The notes: generated by a model from the sequence alone, not told the origin. A stretch of DNA of 64,000 nt from Crossaster papposus (GCA_037893245.1 JBAIAA010000078.1:1426001-1490000); one strand, 5' to 3'; numbered from the stretch's first letter, positions 24,201 to 30,533 are shown. Numbers and translations are program-made.

Positions 24201-26067
24201 TGGGTCACATTTTTGCAGCGAATGCTTTGCGAGGTCAAAGTCGTATCGCATTCGCTTTTGCGTGAAGTAGGAACTATCCTTAATACATATTCACAGACCG
24301 AGCGTGGCAAGTCAACATACTTACAGTGCCCGTCCAGCGCAAGTATTTCTCAAAGTGCGCCCTGGTAATGTGAGGTAAATGCGGGGACGGCAGGATGTCA
24401 TTCCGCTCCATGAATGTATCGCCCCAGGTCTTAGTAAGGAAGTCCAGTTCTCGCTTCGCCTTCCTGGGGTCATTCAGGACGGCCGGCAGACTGACTTTAG
24501 AACAAAACATTGTCCATTTGTGTTGATCATTAATGACGGAGGGTACGGACGAGGCCGGCTCGTCTGACGAACTGCCGTTGGGACTTTTCTTGATAGCATC
24601 TGATGGGAGATAAAAAGAAAGATGAATATGTAATAATTAGTCAGGCAAATATATGTTTTTGCATACCTAGCATACATAAAGCTGTTTTACACACTTTGTG
24701 TGGACATTCCTTTTTTTTCATTGTTAAGAAAAAGAAATGTTTAAAACTATTGCCACTTGCACTGTGAACATATACAATGTAAAACTGAATCTCTGTCATG
24801 TCAGTAATTTCCTTGATCCTGGATCCTGCATTATCCTCCAGTGGCAAAAACCCCAAACGCCCTTAATCCTGTAAATTTCTGCAATGCATCTACTTTCAAG
24901 TGACCTCAATCCTGCAATTTGCTAAGAGGATTTTGGAAGAATTGGGGTGGTTAGGGCTAGACCTATGCAAGTCCACGTAAAACATCCTCAGCTCAGTCTT
25001 GAATTTCAGTGATACACTTAAACATCTTCTTTGTAATCAACTTTGTCGATAGCTCCATTTTTGTGTGATCCAGACAGGTATATAACACCCATGTAGAACC
25101 TTGTCATTTGTTTGGAGGATTGTAGGTCACGCGGCATTCATTAGTCAAACCATTGCATGGCCTTCGTCATAACCGTGCATTTTTTGTTCCATTCAGCGAG
25201 CATTTTCCGTCCCATCCCTTTTGATCTATTGCACGCTAGACCGGGGATGCACGCGTTTTAATTTGGTTTATTCTTTAACCCTAACTCCCTACACAACAAA
25301 GGAAGTTGGAGGATTTTGAAGGAATTGTATTGTTCAATAACAATAGTGAGGGAGACAGGGTTAAAGTTTAAGTTATAGTTTATACTCCCTAATCAAATGA
25401 AAAAGATCTGCTTGGGTGCGATAAAACAAATAATGGATTTTTGCATTCGTGCAATGGGGAGAATAGTTTCATTTCATCTTTCAACTCATGAAAATATTCT
25501 AACCATAAACATCCATTATTTGTATATTATAAATGTGACAAATATTTAATACGCCTACTTAAAGAAAGTAGATTTTAATCAAAGTCCACAGAATCTGTCA
25601 TGTCTGTTTCTTCAGCACTAACCATTGACGGAAACGAAAGAGTGGTCCTTCGCAACATGCGATTCGTAGTCACCGTCACTTACTCCCTCTAGTGGCAGCG
25701 TCGTACAAACACCGTTCAACCCATAACGACAGACGAAGGAGCCCCCTTCTTTGGTACAGTGGTACTCCCTCAAGTGCAGACAAAACTCTGCTGGGTTCTT
25801 AAACGTTAATTCACAAAATCGACATGATTTCCAACTTGGCGTATGACCCGCAGTCGAGTTAGGATTCGTCCTCGTTTTGGGAAACCCAAAGTCAGAATTT
25901 GAACCCGTTCTTTCATGCCTATTTTGATGGTGTGATCTCATTACGTGTTTGCTACCGGCGCCGCCGCCGGTGGAAGTTGCCGGCCTGCTGCAGTGTTGTT
26001 GTGGTGCATGGTGAACCTGGTTGGATTTCGAATGAAACGACTGTGAACGAGTCTCCCAACCACTCAT
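1114..26067 (-). CDS. VPS54: VPS54, GARP complex subunit (5' 11 exons, 3' part outside window)
   Basis: Spliced gene read on the minus strand: exons 26067-25623, 24599-24325, 21910-21817, 14634-14600, 11391-11257, 10550-10408, 9476-9377, 7139-6997, 5469-5346, 2347-2181 and 1210-1114. They total 1,758 nt (586 codons); every junction has AG/GT borders and matching phase. The order of conserved blocks follows human VPS54: SKVSLPAVLNDPRKAKREL, RNDFALENPDTFEAVLPWS, LMATVHQTQPTIQILLTTSE, LGSQLVELEKLIDKMM, ADQMRLLNFPQW. In the known family VPS54 joins VPS51, VPS52 and VPS53 to tether endosome-derived vesicles at the trans-Golgi network and bind SNAREs. The C-terminal domain lies left of base 1. The unusual part is a zinc-finger extension in exon 1. 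Identity is secure; the exact start codon is less certain. Confidence 0.95.
1708..1764 (+). mobile_element. Fragment of the TTAA-ended MITE family
   Basis: Begins TTTAACCAGTTCGCGC and keeps the internal GAGCAAGGCCGGA, but the centre and right end are lost. It belongs with the copies at 6,685, 51,500 and others. Confidence 0.6.
2181..2347 (-). CDS. VPS54: VPS54 exon 10
   Basis: 167 nt, phase 0 to 2, acceptor CGACATTAG, donor GGAAG|GTAGTC. It encodes DKLTAIVLGMLRQHRFSFLE, TYREEAAESIKAFIKQTVV and QAVSTADNMDND, matching human RLISLVFGLLKQRKLNFLEIY and IKQCVINKVS. Confidence 0.93.
2600..3777. mobile_element. 1.2-kb foldback element with ~308-bp arms
   Basis: The left arm 2,600-2,906 and right arm 3,469-3,777 are inverted copies with few differences; both hold GTGGTCCCCAGGAAAAAAAT-like and CCAAGATGGCCGCC blocks. 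The ~560-bp spacer has no transposase. It looks like a foldback or long-TIR MITE inside the VPS54 intron between exons 10 and 9. Confidence 0.88.
4367..4860 (+). repeat. Dispersed repeat with AAGTAACC start (copy 1 of 3)
   Basis: Shares TGCAGCTATCCAAAAAGTAA, the GAGACGCTCTTTT-type block and the TTAGTGCGTGACATGCGAGT region with 29,404-29,890. A diverged inverted relative lies at 50,770-51,415. No coding potential. It abuts the MITE at 4,864. Confidence 0.6.
4864..5299. mobile_element. MITE with TGTGACC ends
   Basis: The ends are inverted: TGTGACCTGTTCCAACG... and ...CGTTGGAACAGGTCACA (about 37 bp, with GACAAAGTCG/CGACTTTGTC inside). Same terminal heptamer as the families at 24,053, 40,164, 44,372 and 61,207. 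It includes a 23-nt poly-G tract near 5,166. Confidence 0.8.
5346..5469 (-). CDS. VPS54: VPS54 exon 9
   Basis: 124 nt, phase 2 to 0, acceptor ATGGGCAG, donor GACGAG|GTGAGC. It encodes (R)HLGSQLVELEKLIDKMM, TQDFSRFTAADLNRPLNGQG and HVDE, matching human HLGSQLCELEKLIDKMMIAEF and SDLNRPLEDD. The exon lies only 46 bp from the end of the MITE at 4,864-5,299. Confidence 0.96.
5600..6480. other. VPS54 intron between exons 9 and 8, first part
   Basis: AT-rich intron sequence with no gene or complete repeat that I recognise. The 5,700-6,010 part resembles 60,760-61,040 (TGTTGCAAAAG, CCTTTGAA, AGTTTTCTCC in the same order), so it is probably an old dispersed repeat. Confidence 0.5.
6503..6990 (+). mobile_element. 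GGGGCCAATTT-type MITE split by another MITE
   Basis: Left part 6,503-6,684 (GGGGCAAATTTCATGGAG, CTAAGCACAAAAAAAATGCT) and right part 6,948-6,990 (GTGCTGAGCAGCTCCATTAA) match the ends of the intact copies at 28,745 and 33,344. The interruption is exactly the TTAA-ended MITE at 6,685-6,947. Confidence 0.75.
6685..6947 (+). mobile_element. TTAA-ended MITE, piggyBac-like (complete copy)
   Basis: 263 bp. Ends TTAACCAGTTCGCACCGG and CGGCGCGAACTGGTTAA are inverted, with TTAA at both tips. Internal landmarks: CGTATATAAACGCAAAG, two GAGCAAGGCCGGAAAT blocks, GTGTGCTTCCCGGTACTATC. It inserted into an older MITE at a TTAA, which supports a TTAA target duplication. Confidence 0.88.
6997..7139 (-). CDS. 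VPS54: VPS54 exon 8
   Basis: 143 nt, phase 0 to 2, acceptor CCTTCCAG, donor TTCAG|GTAGTA. It encodes LKLMATVHQTQPTIQILLTT, SEFVGALDLISTTQEVL and TQELCGLQSF, almost identical to the human block. The acceptor and the first ~11 exon bases are copied repeatedly in the tandem array just upstream (7,140-8,110). Confidence 0.97.
7140..8110. repeat. ~123-bp intronic tandem repeat carrying splice-acceptor copies
   Basis: Eight head-to-tail units, each with the palindrome GGTACGTACC (7,224; 7,347; and so on to 8,078) and the phrase AGTTTCAACTGGAATGGAA. On the minus strand that phrase is CCATTCCAG followed by TTGAAACTGAT, i.e. the acceptor and first bases of VPS54 exon 8. The unit was evidently amplified from the exon border outward. 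Confidence 0.93.
8111..8535. other. VPS54 intron 7 sequence without recognised content
   Basis: GATT-rich start (8,102-8,116), then unremarkable AT-rich sequence between the tandem array and the retroelement fragment. I see no gene or repeat in it. Confidence 0.4.
8536..8876 (+). pseudogene. Decayed Penelope-like retroelement tail (GIY-YIG endonuclease region)
   Basis: In shifting frames the plus strand reads DCEDTYTGETGGTLHTQ, then NISVDNVKIIASREDDLWK, RIHEAVDICKHCH, and GYELAYVYDRLLSCDQ to a TGA. This order (TYxGETxRxLxxR; VKIL..EDDxxKRxIREAI; ..GYxLxxxYD.LL) is the C-terminal GIY-YIG part of Penelope-like elements, from family knowledge. At least two frameshifts are needed and the conserved Arg positions are changed, so it is dead. 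No RT domain is present. Confidence 0.62.
9377..9476 (-). CDS. VPS54: VPS54 exon 7
   Basis: 100 nt, phase 2 to 0, acceptor TTTTTTTCAG, donor AACAAG|GTAGGA. It encodes (R)DKINNIDAILAQGNLRILK and LQISRANYVKVFNK, matching human DKIAQIDKVMCEGSLHILRL and TRNNCVKVYNK. Confidence 0.95.
10014..10207. mobile_element. 194-bp hairpin MITE
   Basis: Terminal arms of about 42 bp: GCTCGGTTCAGACAGGCGTT... and ...CACCTGTCTGAACCGAGC, with GCGCCGAACCAAAT/ATTTGGTTCGGCGC inside. The GC-rich body has no ORF of interest. It is flanked by repeats of ATGCTCGAATGAG (10,000 and 10,230-10,273). Confidence 0.85.
10408..10550 (-). CDS. VPS54: VPS54 exon 6
   Basis: 143 nt, phase 0 to 2, acceptor TTACAG, donor CTGAG|GTAGGG. 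It encodes LSHYLDIVEVQIAQQISIRS, NAFFSAMASHDKLQENL and a short helix, matching human LSHYLDIVEVNIAHQISLRSE. This is part of the helical N-terminal region that forms the GARP core. Confidence 0.95.
10738..11137 (-). mobile_element. 400-bp MITE, GGTAGGATACACC family (copy 1)
   Basis: Ends TTAAAGGTTGGATATACCAT and ATGGTGTATCCTACCTTTAA are inverted and tipped by TTAA. Shared interior: TTACTACCGAATTATTAAGA, AACGGCGATCGCG-type hairpin, CGGCATCCATGATTGTAAAA. Other copies at 22,105 and 38,463. Confidence 0.88.
11257..11391 (-). CDS. VPS54: VPS54 exon 5
   Basis: 135 nt (45 codons), phase 0 to 0, acceptor ATTTGCAG, donor AAAAG|GTAAAC. It encodes MFFRNDFALENPDTFEAVLP then WSQFRGQ...SSKLLQEK, closely matching human IFMKPDFALDDSLTFNSVLPW and AASSKLLQEKL. 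Confidence 0.95.
11692..11900 (+). repeat. Dispersed repeat TTGTGTATCTTTGTGGAGAC (copy 1)
   Basis: About 200 bp nearly identical to 41,672-41,885: GTACAAAATGGTTAGAAAGT, CTTTTTCAAAATGCTCC-type block, ATTAATTTCCTGGGTTGAAA, then CCTAACCCAAACACTAACCC. The CCCTAA run is part of the repeat and not a telomere. Confidence 0.75.
12000..12545. repeat. Degenerate ATCCTGCAAAATCCT-type repeats
   Basis: Loosely repeated phrases such as CCTCAATCCTGCAAAA, AATCCTCAAGTACAGTAACC and ATCCTGCAATATCC at irregular spacing. A similar patch occurs at 24,800-24,950. Origin unknown. Confidence 0.5.
12663..14137 (-). mobile_element. Tc1/mariner DNA transposon, 1,475 bp, inactivated
   Basis: Inverted ends CACTGAACAAAAATATAAAC (left) and GTTTATATTTTTG...GTTCAGTG (right), each with a doubled AAAAATATAAACGCC motif, flanked by TA at 12,661-12,662 and 14,138-14,139 as expected for this superfamily. 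It contains one transposase frame on the minus strand. It lies in the VPS54 intron between exons 5 and 4. Confidence 0.96.
12864..13876 (-). pseudogene. Tc1-like transposase, one nonsense and one frameshift
   Basis: Starts MPQMPQVMRERAIGMLDVGM (helix-turn-helix region), then RWPLARWGRVMFTDESQFQL (first Asp), TFQQDNARPHVARICMQ (second Asp) and YSSDMSPIEHLWDVLDRRV (Glu). There are 34 residues between the second Asp and the Glu: a DD34E catalytic triad. A TGA after FADANVI (13,334-13,336) and a frameshift near 13,175-13,190 break it, so this copy cannot make transposase. It has no relation to VPS54 other than insertion. Confidence 0.93.
14313..14417 (+). mobile_element. Partial GGGGCCAATTT-type MITE (3' end)
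   Basis: Retains GACTGGTATTCAGCTGG, GTGCTCAGCAG and the end TTTTATGGAATTGGCCCCC. The 5' half is absent. Confidence 0.6.
14600..14634 (-). CDS. VPS54: VPS54 exon 4 (35-nt microexon)
   Basis: Acceptor TTTTCAG, donor AAAG|GTATGT. With the G carried from exon 3 it reads ERGSTELEQIPK and ends in phase 0, matching human SRTDLEQVPKIF. It is too short for ordinary ORF detection. The left target duplication of the hAT-like element lies only about 55 bp upstream of its acceptor. Confidence 0.9.
14689..14696. repeat. Left 8-bp target duplication (TTATAGAG)
   Basis: Identical to 17,598-17,605 on the other side of the hAT-like element. Confidence 0.9.
14728..14833. repeat. 18-bp tandem array GGAATCGCGATCCCGTTT
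   Basis: Six copies, the last two diverging (CCTGTTC, TTCCGTTC). Each contains a GGAATCGCGATCCC near-palindrome. It lies ~30 bp inside the left end of the hAT-like element, where transposase-binding subterminal repeats are common in this superfamily. Confidence 0.92.
14914..14974 (+). mobile_element. 3' remnant of a TTAA-ended MITE
   Basis: AAAAATAATCCCGCGCCTCG to CCGGCGCGAACTGGTTAA, matching the right end of the copy at 51,500-51,739. The left part is missing. Confidence 0.7.
14975..16018. other. Unassigned interior of the hAT-like element
   Basis: About 1 kb without a recognisable gene. A weak inverted pair, TTCACACTGGACTTTTG (15,091) and AATAAGTCCAGTGCGCAC (15,269), may mark a further small insertion. 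15,260-15,900 is relatively GC-rich with only short ORFs. Confidence 0.45.
16019..17590. repeat. 27-bp satellite array, ~58 copies
   Basis: Unit GGAATCAAATAGAAACGATT + CCGGCGT. GGAATC and GATTCC within each unit are inverted, so every unit can form a small hairpin. Common variants: CCGGCGT or CCAGCGT ends, GTAGAATC, AATCGATT. Because 27 is a multiple of three and the unit lacks stops, both strands stay open for over 400 codons; this is not evidence of a gene. Confidence 0.97.
17598..17605. repeat. Right 8-bp target duplication (TTATAGAG)
   Basis: Identical to 14,689-14,696; directly follows the terminal CACCACTA of the hAT-like element. Confidence 0.9.
18262..18296. repeat. (ATT)n microsatellite
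   Basis: About 11 uninterrupted ATT triplets at the 3' tail of the SINE that follows on the minus strand; simple tails are typical of SINEs. Confidence 0.9.
18297..18662 (-). mobile_element. tRNA-derived SINE
   Basis: On the minus strand the head reads GTGGCCGAGTGGTTAAGAGC (A box, tRNA-Leu/Ser type) and GAGTTCGAATCCCGGCC (B box). The body has CTTCGGATGGGACGTAAAG, TGCACGTAAAAGAACCCAG, then CTTTTGAAGGATCCTTGG and an (AAT)n tail. All three parts, in order, make this a complete SINE. It is partly interrupted by an AT-rich stretch at 18,450-18,510. Confidence 0.85.
19680..20130. mobile_element. ~450-bp element with GTCTTTGCCAAAGAC ends
   Basis: Starts AGTCTTTGCCAAAGACCACT and ends TGTCTTTGGCAAAGTCTAAC; inside, ACGACACGATTTATATTCAC...CTATAATCGTGTCGTTAGC is also inverted. 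A partial relative lies at 44,100-44,345. The preceding 19,545-19,680 (AGACACGTCTTAGGAAGGGT) resembles 54,985-55,150. Confidence 0.65.
20168..20409 (-). mobile_element. TTAA-ended MITE (complete, minus orientation)
   Basis: TTAACCAGTTCGCACCGG to CTGGCGCGAACTGTTTAA, with the GGGAAGCACACTCACGCATT and CTGCTGACAGACATTTTC landmarks of the family in reverse order. Confidence 0.85.
20603..21614. mobile_element. 1.0-kb element with TAGTGCTGGG ends
   Basis: Ends TAGTGCTGGGTGAGTAGTGA and GCGAGTAACTCACCCAGCACTA are inverted; subterminal ACTCGAGTACTC/GAGTACTCGCGAG-like motifs recur. TAGTG ends suggest a hAT relative, but the flanks (GTGTTCCA and GTTCAATA) are not a clean 8-bp duplication. No transposase. 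Confidence 0.62.
21817..21910 (-). CDS. VPS54: VPS54 exon 3
   Basis: 94 nt, phase 0 to 1, acceptor CTTCAG, donor AAAG|GTAAAA. It encodes RLKEHKKLDSGIGTAAVDPS followed by DKHQSPVVRLK. This is the poorly conserved spacer of VPS54 between the HFEKYL block and the LEQIPK block; the support is length, open frame and exact phase fit on both sides. Confidence 0.8.
22105..22502 (+). mobile_element. GGTAGGATACACC-family MITE (copy 2)
   Basis: TTAAAGGTAGAATACACCAT to AATGGTGTATCCTACCTTTAA. It contains CGATCGCCGGACGGCGATG, which is itself inverted. It lies in the intron between VPS54 exons 3 and 2. Confidence 0.88.
23296..23490 (-). mobile_element. TTAA-ended MITE (internal deletion)
   Basis: TTACCCAGTTCGCGCCG to CCGGGGCGAACTGGTTAA; about 45 bp next to the left end is missing compared with the 240-bp copies. 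Confidence 0.82.
24053..24209. mobile_element. 157-bp near-perfect hairpin MITE
   Basis: Two 76-bp arms differ at about one position (AGTAGATGAG versus AGTAAATGAG) around a 5-nt loop (TGTTT, 24,129-24,133). Ends are TGTGACCCAGCACGAGTA and its complement, sharing TGTGACC with several longer MITEs here. It lies 116 bp from VPS54 exon 2. Confidence 0.92.
24325..24599 (-). CDS. VPS54: VPS54 exon 2
   Basis: Acceptor CCCATCAG at 24600-24607, donor ACT|GTAAGT at 24319-24324, 275 nt, phase 1 to 0. It encodes a Ser-rich linker, then INDQHKWTMFCSKVSLPAVL and TKTWGDTF...LPHITRAHFEKYL, which match the first conserved block of animal VPS54 (human: DQHRWTVYHSKVNLPAALND). Confidence 0.95.
25623..26067 (-). 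CDS. VPS54: VPS54 exon 1: start codon and N-terminal zinc-finger extension
   Basis: The ATG at 26065-26067 sits in a good context (GACGCCATGA); an in-frame ATG at 26136 is possible but less likely. Residues 1-80 are polar and low complexity, rich in Ser, His, Asn and Gly. Residues 82-104 form a C2H2-like finger (C82, C85, H98, H103, with C104 after it) and 113-142 a second Cys/His cluster (C113, C121, H137, H142) around the block CTKEGGSFVCRYGLNGVC. The donor is AATG|GTTAGT, phase 1, and it joins G|AT of exon 2 to give Asp. Assignment to VPS54 rests on position and splice phase. I believe some invertebrate VPS54 proteins have a similar N-terminus, but cannot confirm it. Confidence 0.8.
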
Positions 26068-26535
26068 GGCGTCTAAATCGCTACAAAAGTCAAAACACTT
26101 ACAGGGTAACCAATAACATTCAACTGTCTGATGCACGTATTACACATGATTAGACATACACTATGAATTACCGATAAAAATACAGAAAAAAGCGACTGAT
26201 TTCGCTACGGGGGAGCTCCACGTAGAACGCAGCTGGTTAGTCACCATTTTGTCCAGTATTTTAATCCATGCAGTTCAGGGAGCCAAGTTCTAAGCCGTTT
26301 TCCAAACACCAGCTTAAACTTTGTGGCTCCATTACGATTGCCAAACTGCATAAACGAAGCAATACGGAGGCGAAGCTGGAGTTTGAAAAACGGCTATTAT
26401 GCCCTCAATGCATTTCATCTAGACTCTTTTGCAGTCGTTTTGCATCTGTGCAGCTAGCTAGACATGACACACTGTGCCGTATAACTGTCTTGATTTACGG
26501 CCACATGTTATGAAATTCTCCTCCTTGAAACATAG
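26068..26535 (-). promoter_or_regulatory. VPS54: VPS54 5' flank and presumed 5' UTR
   Basis: Sequence directly upstream of the VPS54 start. I see no TATA box or other convincing core element. It contains a weak inverted pair, AAGCCGTTTTCCAAACACCAGC (26,290) and GCGAAGCTGGAGTTTGAAAA (26,372), related to the hairpin that follows. Assignment as promoter is by position only. Confidence 0.35.
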
Positions 26536-26536
26536 G

Positions 26537-26661
26537 GCCTTTTCGAAACCGTTGCTTCGTCTTTGGCTTTGGCTTCGCCTCCGAATAGGATGCTACATTC
26601 TATGGGCCTTTTCGGAGACGAAGCCAAAGCCAAAGACGAAGCAACGGTTTCGAAAAGGCCC
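26537..26661. mobile_element. 125-bp hairpin upstream of VPS54
   Basis: Arms of about 44 bp: GGGCCTTTTCGAAACCGTTG... and ...CAACGGTTTCGAAAAGGCCC, with CTTCGTCTTTGGCTTTGGC and its complement inside. Relatives with GAGCCTTTT / AAAAGGCCC ends lie at 36,889-37,092, 48,152-48,391 and 60,292-60,394. Confidence 0.88.
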
Positions 26662-28744
26662 GTACGTTCAATATTATGTAGTTCAAGTACGCACCAGCCG
26701 TTTACCAAACCCCAGCTCGTTTCCTCGGGTTTCATACGTGAAATTTAGCAATGGGCTGGAGCCAAAGACGGACCGAAGCCTGGGGTTTTGAAATTCGACA
26801 GAGTCTGTAGGGGCGTGGTTTGCAGTGGAATAGTTACATCTCCCAGTCCCACTCCCACTCCCAGAAAGAATTGTTTCCACCATGGAGCTATCCACCACCC
26901 CTCCCCCACCCAAGATGTGGGGATTGTCACTTTTGGAGCGACAAAATCCTCACCCCTCGGGCAAACTTTTAGTGGCAATTCCCGACCTCCAAGGGTGGGG
27001 CGCATACTAGCGTTTGTCATGTTTGCCTTTCCATGTAGCACACCCATCATGGTAACAATGACTTGTGAGTGACAAATCCCAACCCTGGGGCTTGAAACAC
27101 TTGACTAAACCCCAACATGAAACCTGGAGCAACCGGAGAGAGAAAGAGAGAGAGAGGGGGGGGGGGGGGGGGCAATTGATAGGCACATAACACTGAAGGA
27201 AAAAGTATTATGAAGAGCAGTAGTGACTACGAGGGAACAGAAAAGACACAGAGACATATTACATGTGTACTTGAGAAATGTTATTTAGAAAACCACTTCT
27301 ATCAATTTCTTTTCTGTGAGAATGCACATTTAACTTATTTGTGCTATAGCTATAATTCTCTATATTTATCCAAAGCCAACGTTTTTTTTCTTGAATTGCT
27401 GCGTTACTGCTTCCAGTCGTCTTGAAATAAAGCTATAGAGTTAGAAAAGATGAATTTAAGATTTTCTAACTAATATTCTAACGTTTAAATTTGCGTATGA
27501 TACATCCATAATTTGTTGTAATACATTTACAAAAAATACATGCTTAACGAAGGATTTTAAATTCCCCCAAAACATGGGAAATCGGGGGATAGGTTTGTAA
27601 TATTTTTACAAAAAAGAACAACAAACAAACAAACTTTAAGTGACAGCTATAGGAAACTGACATGTATAAATAAGGGTCTGTCTAGCCCAGTCTGGACGAT
27701 GTCTTCATTGTAGTACCTAGGGAGTCCACCTGGGCTAAGGGTCTGTCCATAAATAAGGGGTTCATTTCTGTGTGTCCCAATTACATATGAAATTCAAAAC
27801 AATAATATTTATGACACATTCTTTGTTGCCTTCTATCTTCAATACCGATTACATAAAGCAATTTACCTTTAAAACAAAATTAATGCAAAAATTTGAAAGT
27901 CAATTTCACTGACACTTGCATTGGTAATGTGGGAAATTAGTCAGGGCACCAACAAATGTCACACCTTTGAACCCCTTATCTATATGGACAATTCTAAATA
28001 AATTCTAAACAATTCTAAACAAATTTAGATTTAATACTCTCCTGAAGGATTTCTTGTTAATCTCCCTAGCGGAGAATTAAAAGGATTTCAAGCAAGCACC
28101 AATTAACAAAACTACAAACAGGTGTCAGAGGTAAAGTTTTATCATTCAAAGCTGATATCCAACATGTTTTAAAGAAACAAGTTTAGTACATTTACATGTA
28201 TATTCTTTAGTGTAATAGGTCGCAAGCATAACAAGAAAAGTCTATTTTTCTTTAAATAGTAAGTATAGAGATATATTAATTTGTCAATAGTAAAATTAAA
28301 CCTTAATCTTTATTTTAAAACTAAACATTCCTTCTGTGTCAACTATTTTAACAACAGTAAAAAAGTACAACTTTTTGTAAATCTTACTACACACTTTAAT
28401 TGTTGCGTTTATAGAAAGGAAGGAAAAATGTAGTCCTAGCAATTGACTGATCAGTACAAAAATACATCCACAATTCCCTCAAAAGGAAAAAGCTTAGAAT
28501 TCACTGCACAAATTAATCTATGTACTAGCTATATTTACAGACTGTACACAAAAACCAACGGCTATACAGAGTTCCCCCCCAACAAAAAGAAGTTCAAGTG
28601 GAACACATCATTTTGATAATTAAATATTCAGCATTTGCTATTGATGTTTGCATAAGCTTCAGGATAACTACATTAGCTTTCCAATGTCGTTTGTTTTACC
28701 CTAATGGCTTTTGTCAATTCTAAGATATGTTTGATTAACCATCT
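26662..28744. other. Intergenic stretch without recognised gene
   Basis: Between the VPS54 upstream hairpin and the MITE at 28,745. 26,690-27,110 is GC-rich with Pro/Gly-type low complexity; 27,140-27,172 is a GA run followed by poly-G; 27,180-28,740 is AT-rich and featureless. Short ORFs here have no family resemblance. The 3' UTR of the UBR gene could in principle reach here; I see no polyadenylation context that decides it. Confidence 0.4.
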
Positions 28745-28987
28745 GGGGCCAATTTCATAAAACATGTAAGCACTAAAATTTGCTTAGCATGGAAATCCTT
28801 CCTTGGTAAAAACAATGTTACAAACCAACATTTCCGTTGATGTTTATTGTTTGTGACTGGTATTCAGCTGTTTGTTTGCTTTGAATGAAAAGCACGTGAA
28901 GTTTTGGCCGATAACCTGTTTTTACTGAGCAAGACTTTGTTGTGCTAAGCAAATTTGTGTGCTTACATGTTTTATGAAATTGGCCCC
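28745..28987. mobile_element. GGGGCCAATTT-type MITE (intact)
   Basis: GGGGCCAATTTCATAAAACA to TTTTATGAAATTGGCCCC, about 22-bp inverted ends. Interior GCTTAGCATGGAAATCCTTC and GCATGAAAAGCACGTG-like block are shared with 6,503 and 33,344. Confidence 0.87.
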
Positions 28988-29397
28988 TGCACTCACAATC
29001 GGGTGTGTACAGAAATGATGCATCGATACGCGCCAAACGGTATCAGCATTTTACACATGGGTGATTGTGTAGAGGATGTAGGCCTAATGAACATTTGCTT
29101 TGACCTCTTCAAAATTACCTGAACCTATTCAATCTCAAGATCAATCGAGCTATTACAAAATACACAATCAATTGAGCTATTACATAATACATTTAAACAC
29201 CTTTCTGATATCCTTTGAAGTCCAAACCTACAGGTGTTTGGTCTTCGAATTAGACCTAATAATCAAACTGGAAAGCAGCACATCGATTTTGGGTAGCTTA
29301 GTGAATTGGGTATCTTTATTCAATTGGGTATATCTCATTATTTAATCTGATTTGGTTTTATCAAATCAAATCAGATGTAATCATAAAAATCATCTGA

Positions 29398-29890
29398 AAC
29401 TTTAAATTTTCATATTTTTTGCAGCTATCCAAAAAGTAACCAAACGAAATACTATTGAAAAGCTTACTTGTAAAGATATTAATGATTCTAACTCCGTGAA
29501 AGTATTCCGTCTGGCATGCTGTCATTTTAAGGAAAATAACAAAAGAATGCCATTTTCAAATGTGCAACTCAGAGACACACCTTTGAAAATTTCCGAAAAT
29601 AGTGCGTGCAAATGTTTGAACGACACGGGGTGCACATGTTGGCGCTGCTATTAGTCTGTTTAGTGTGTTACACGCGAATAGCTGCAATTCGCTGGCTGAG
29701 AACGCGCCCCCTTAATGCAGATTGTGGTCGCAATTCAAACTGTGACTCGGCTAATGTTTAATAAAAATTGAATTATTAGCCATTTACAGAGCTACAAACC
29801 TCATCAGGTTGATTGTCAAGCAGCTTTCTGTATATTTTAAGCACTTTCCAATAAAAACGAGCTGACAATTACAAATGGTACCTCTTCCCT
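29398..29890 (+). repeat. Dispersed repeat with AAGTAACC start (copy 2)
   Basis: Parallel to 4,367-4,860 over most of its length: TGCAGCTATCCAAAAAGTAA, ATGCCATTTTCAAATGTGCA, TTAGTCTGTTTAGTGTGTTA, AGCACTTTCCAATAAAAACG. Confidence 0.6.
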
Positions 29891-30533
29891 TAAAAGATGT
29901 GTTCCACTTGCACCAATTTTTTGGACACCCTACACACTTATAAATGCAAATCTATATGAGAGTTTTAATTCTCATAGCAATTGAAGCACTTTTGTTCATG
30001 TAGGATAATTGACTGTTTGGGTAAGATCACAGTGAGATCTTGGTTTGAGTTTTTCAATTTTTTTTATTCGAATTTTTATTTTAAAGATTGTTCATTGTTC
30101 TGGCATGTCTGGAGGATCTTTCTGAATTTAAAGGGGATTTTAATTGTTATATTGTTTTTTTTGGGGGGAGGATAAAAACCTTCCGAATTTCACCCCTAAA
30201 TGCAAGTTTGTTATTACAAATAGTTCACAAATTGTTTTTTTCAAAATTACCGGTAAAACATTGAAGAATGGCATAGTAATGCACTTGAATCAACATAACA
30301 CAATACAGAAAGGGAAATTCATACATCTAAATCTATCCAATACACAGTTCACCTGTACTATTTCTGTACAATCTATCTGTCTCTACAATCATACTTGCAT
30401 CATTTTTTTTACAGACACGTATCTCCATTGCAACTTTAACATGCAAATGTTGCAAAGTTTAAAAGGGAACCAGGAAAACCAACTGAAAATAATAATCAAT
30501 AATTATATAATAATCATATTTCAATAAAGGTTC

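Noticed and set aside
26745-27072. ORFs of ~100 codons on both strands upstream of VPS54
   Set aside because: GC-rich, stop-poor stretch; no conserved motif, no start context, and the two strands are open equally.
29981-30527. ORFs of 64-127 codons in AT-rich intergenic DNA
   Set aside because: Lys/Asn/Phe/Ile-rich composition expected from AT-rich DNA, no family resemblance and no splice or codon-use support.
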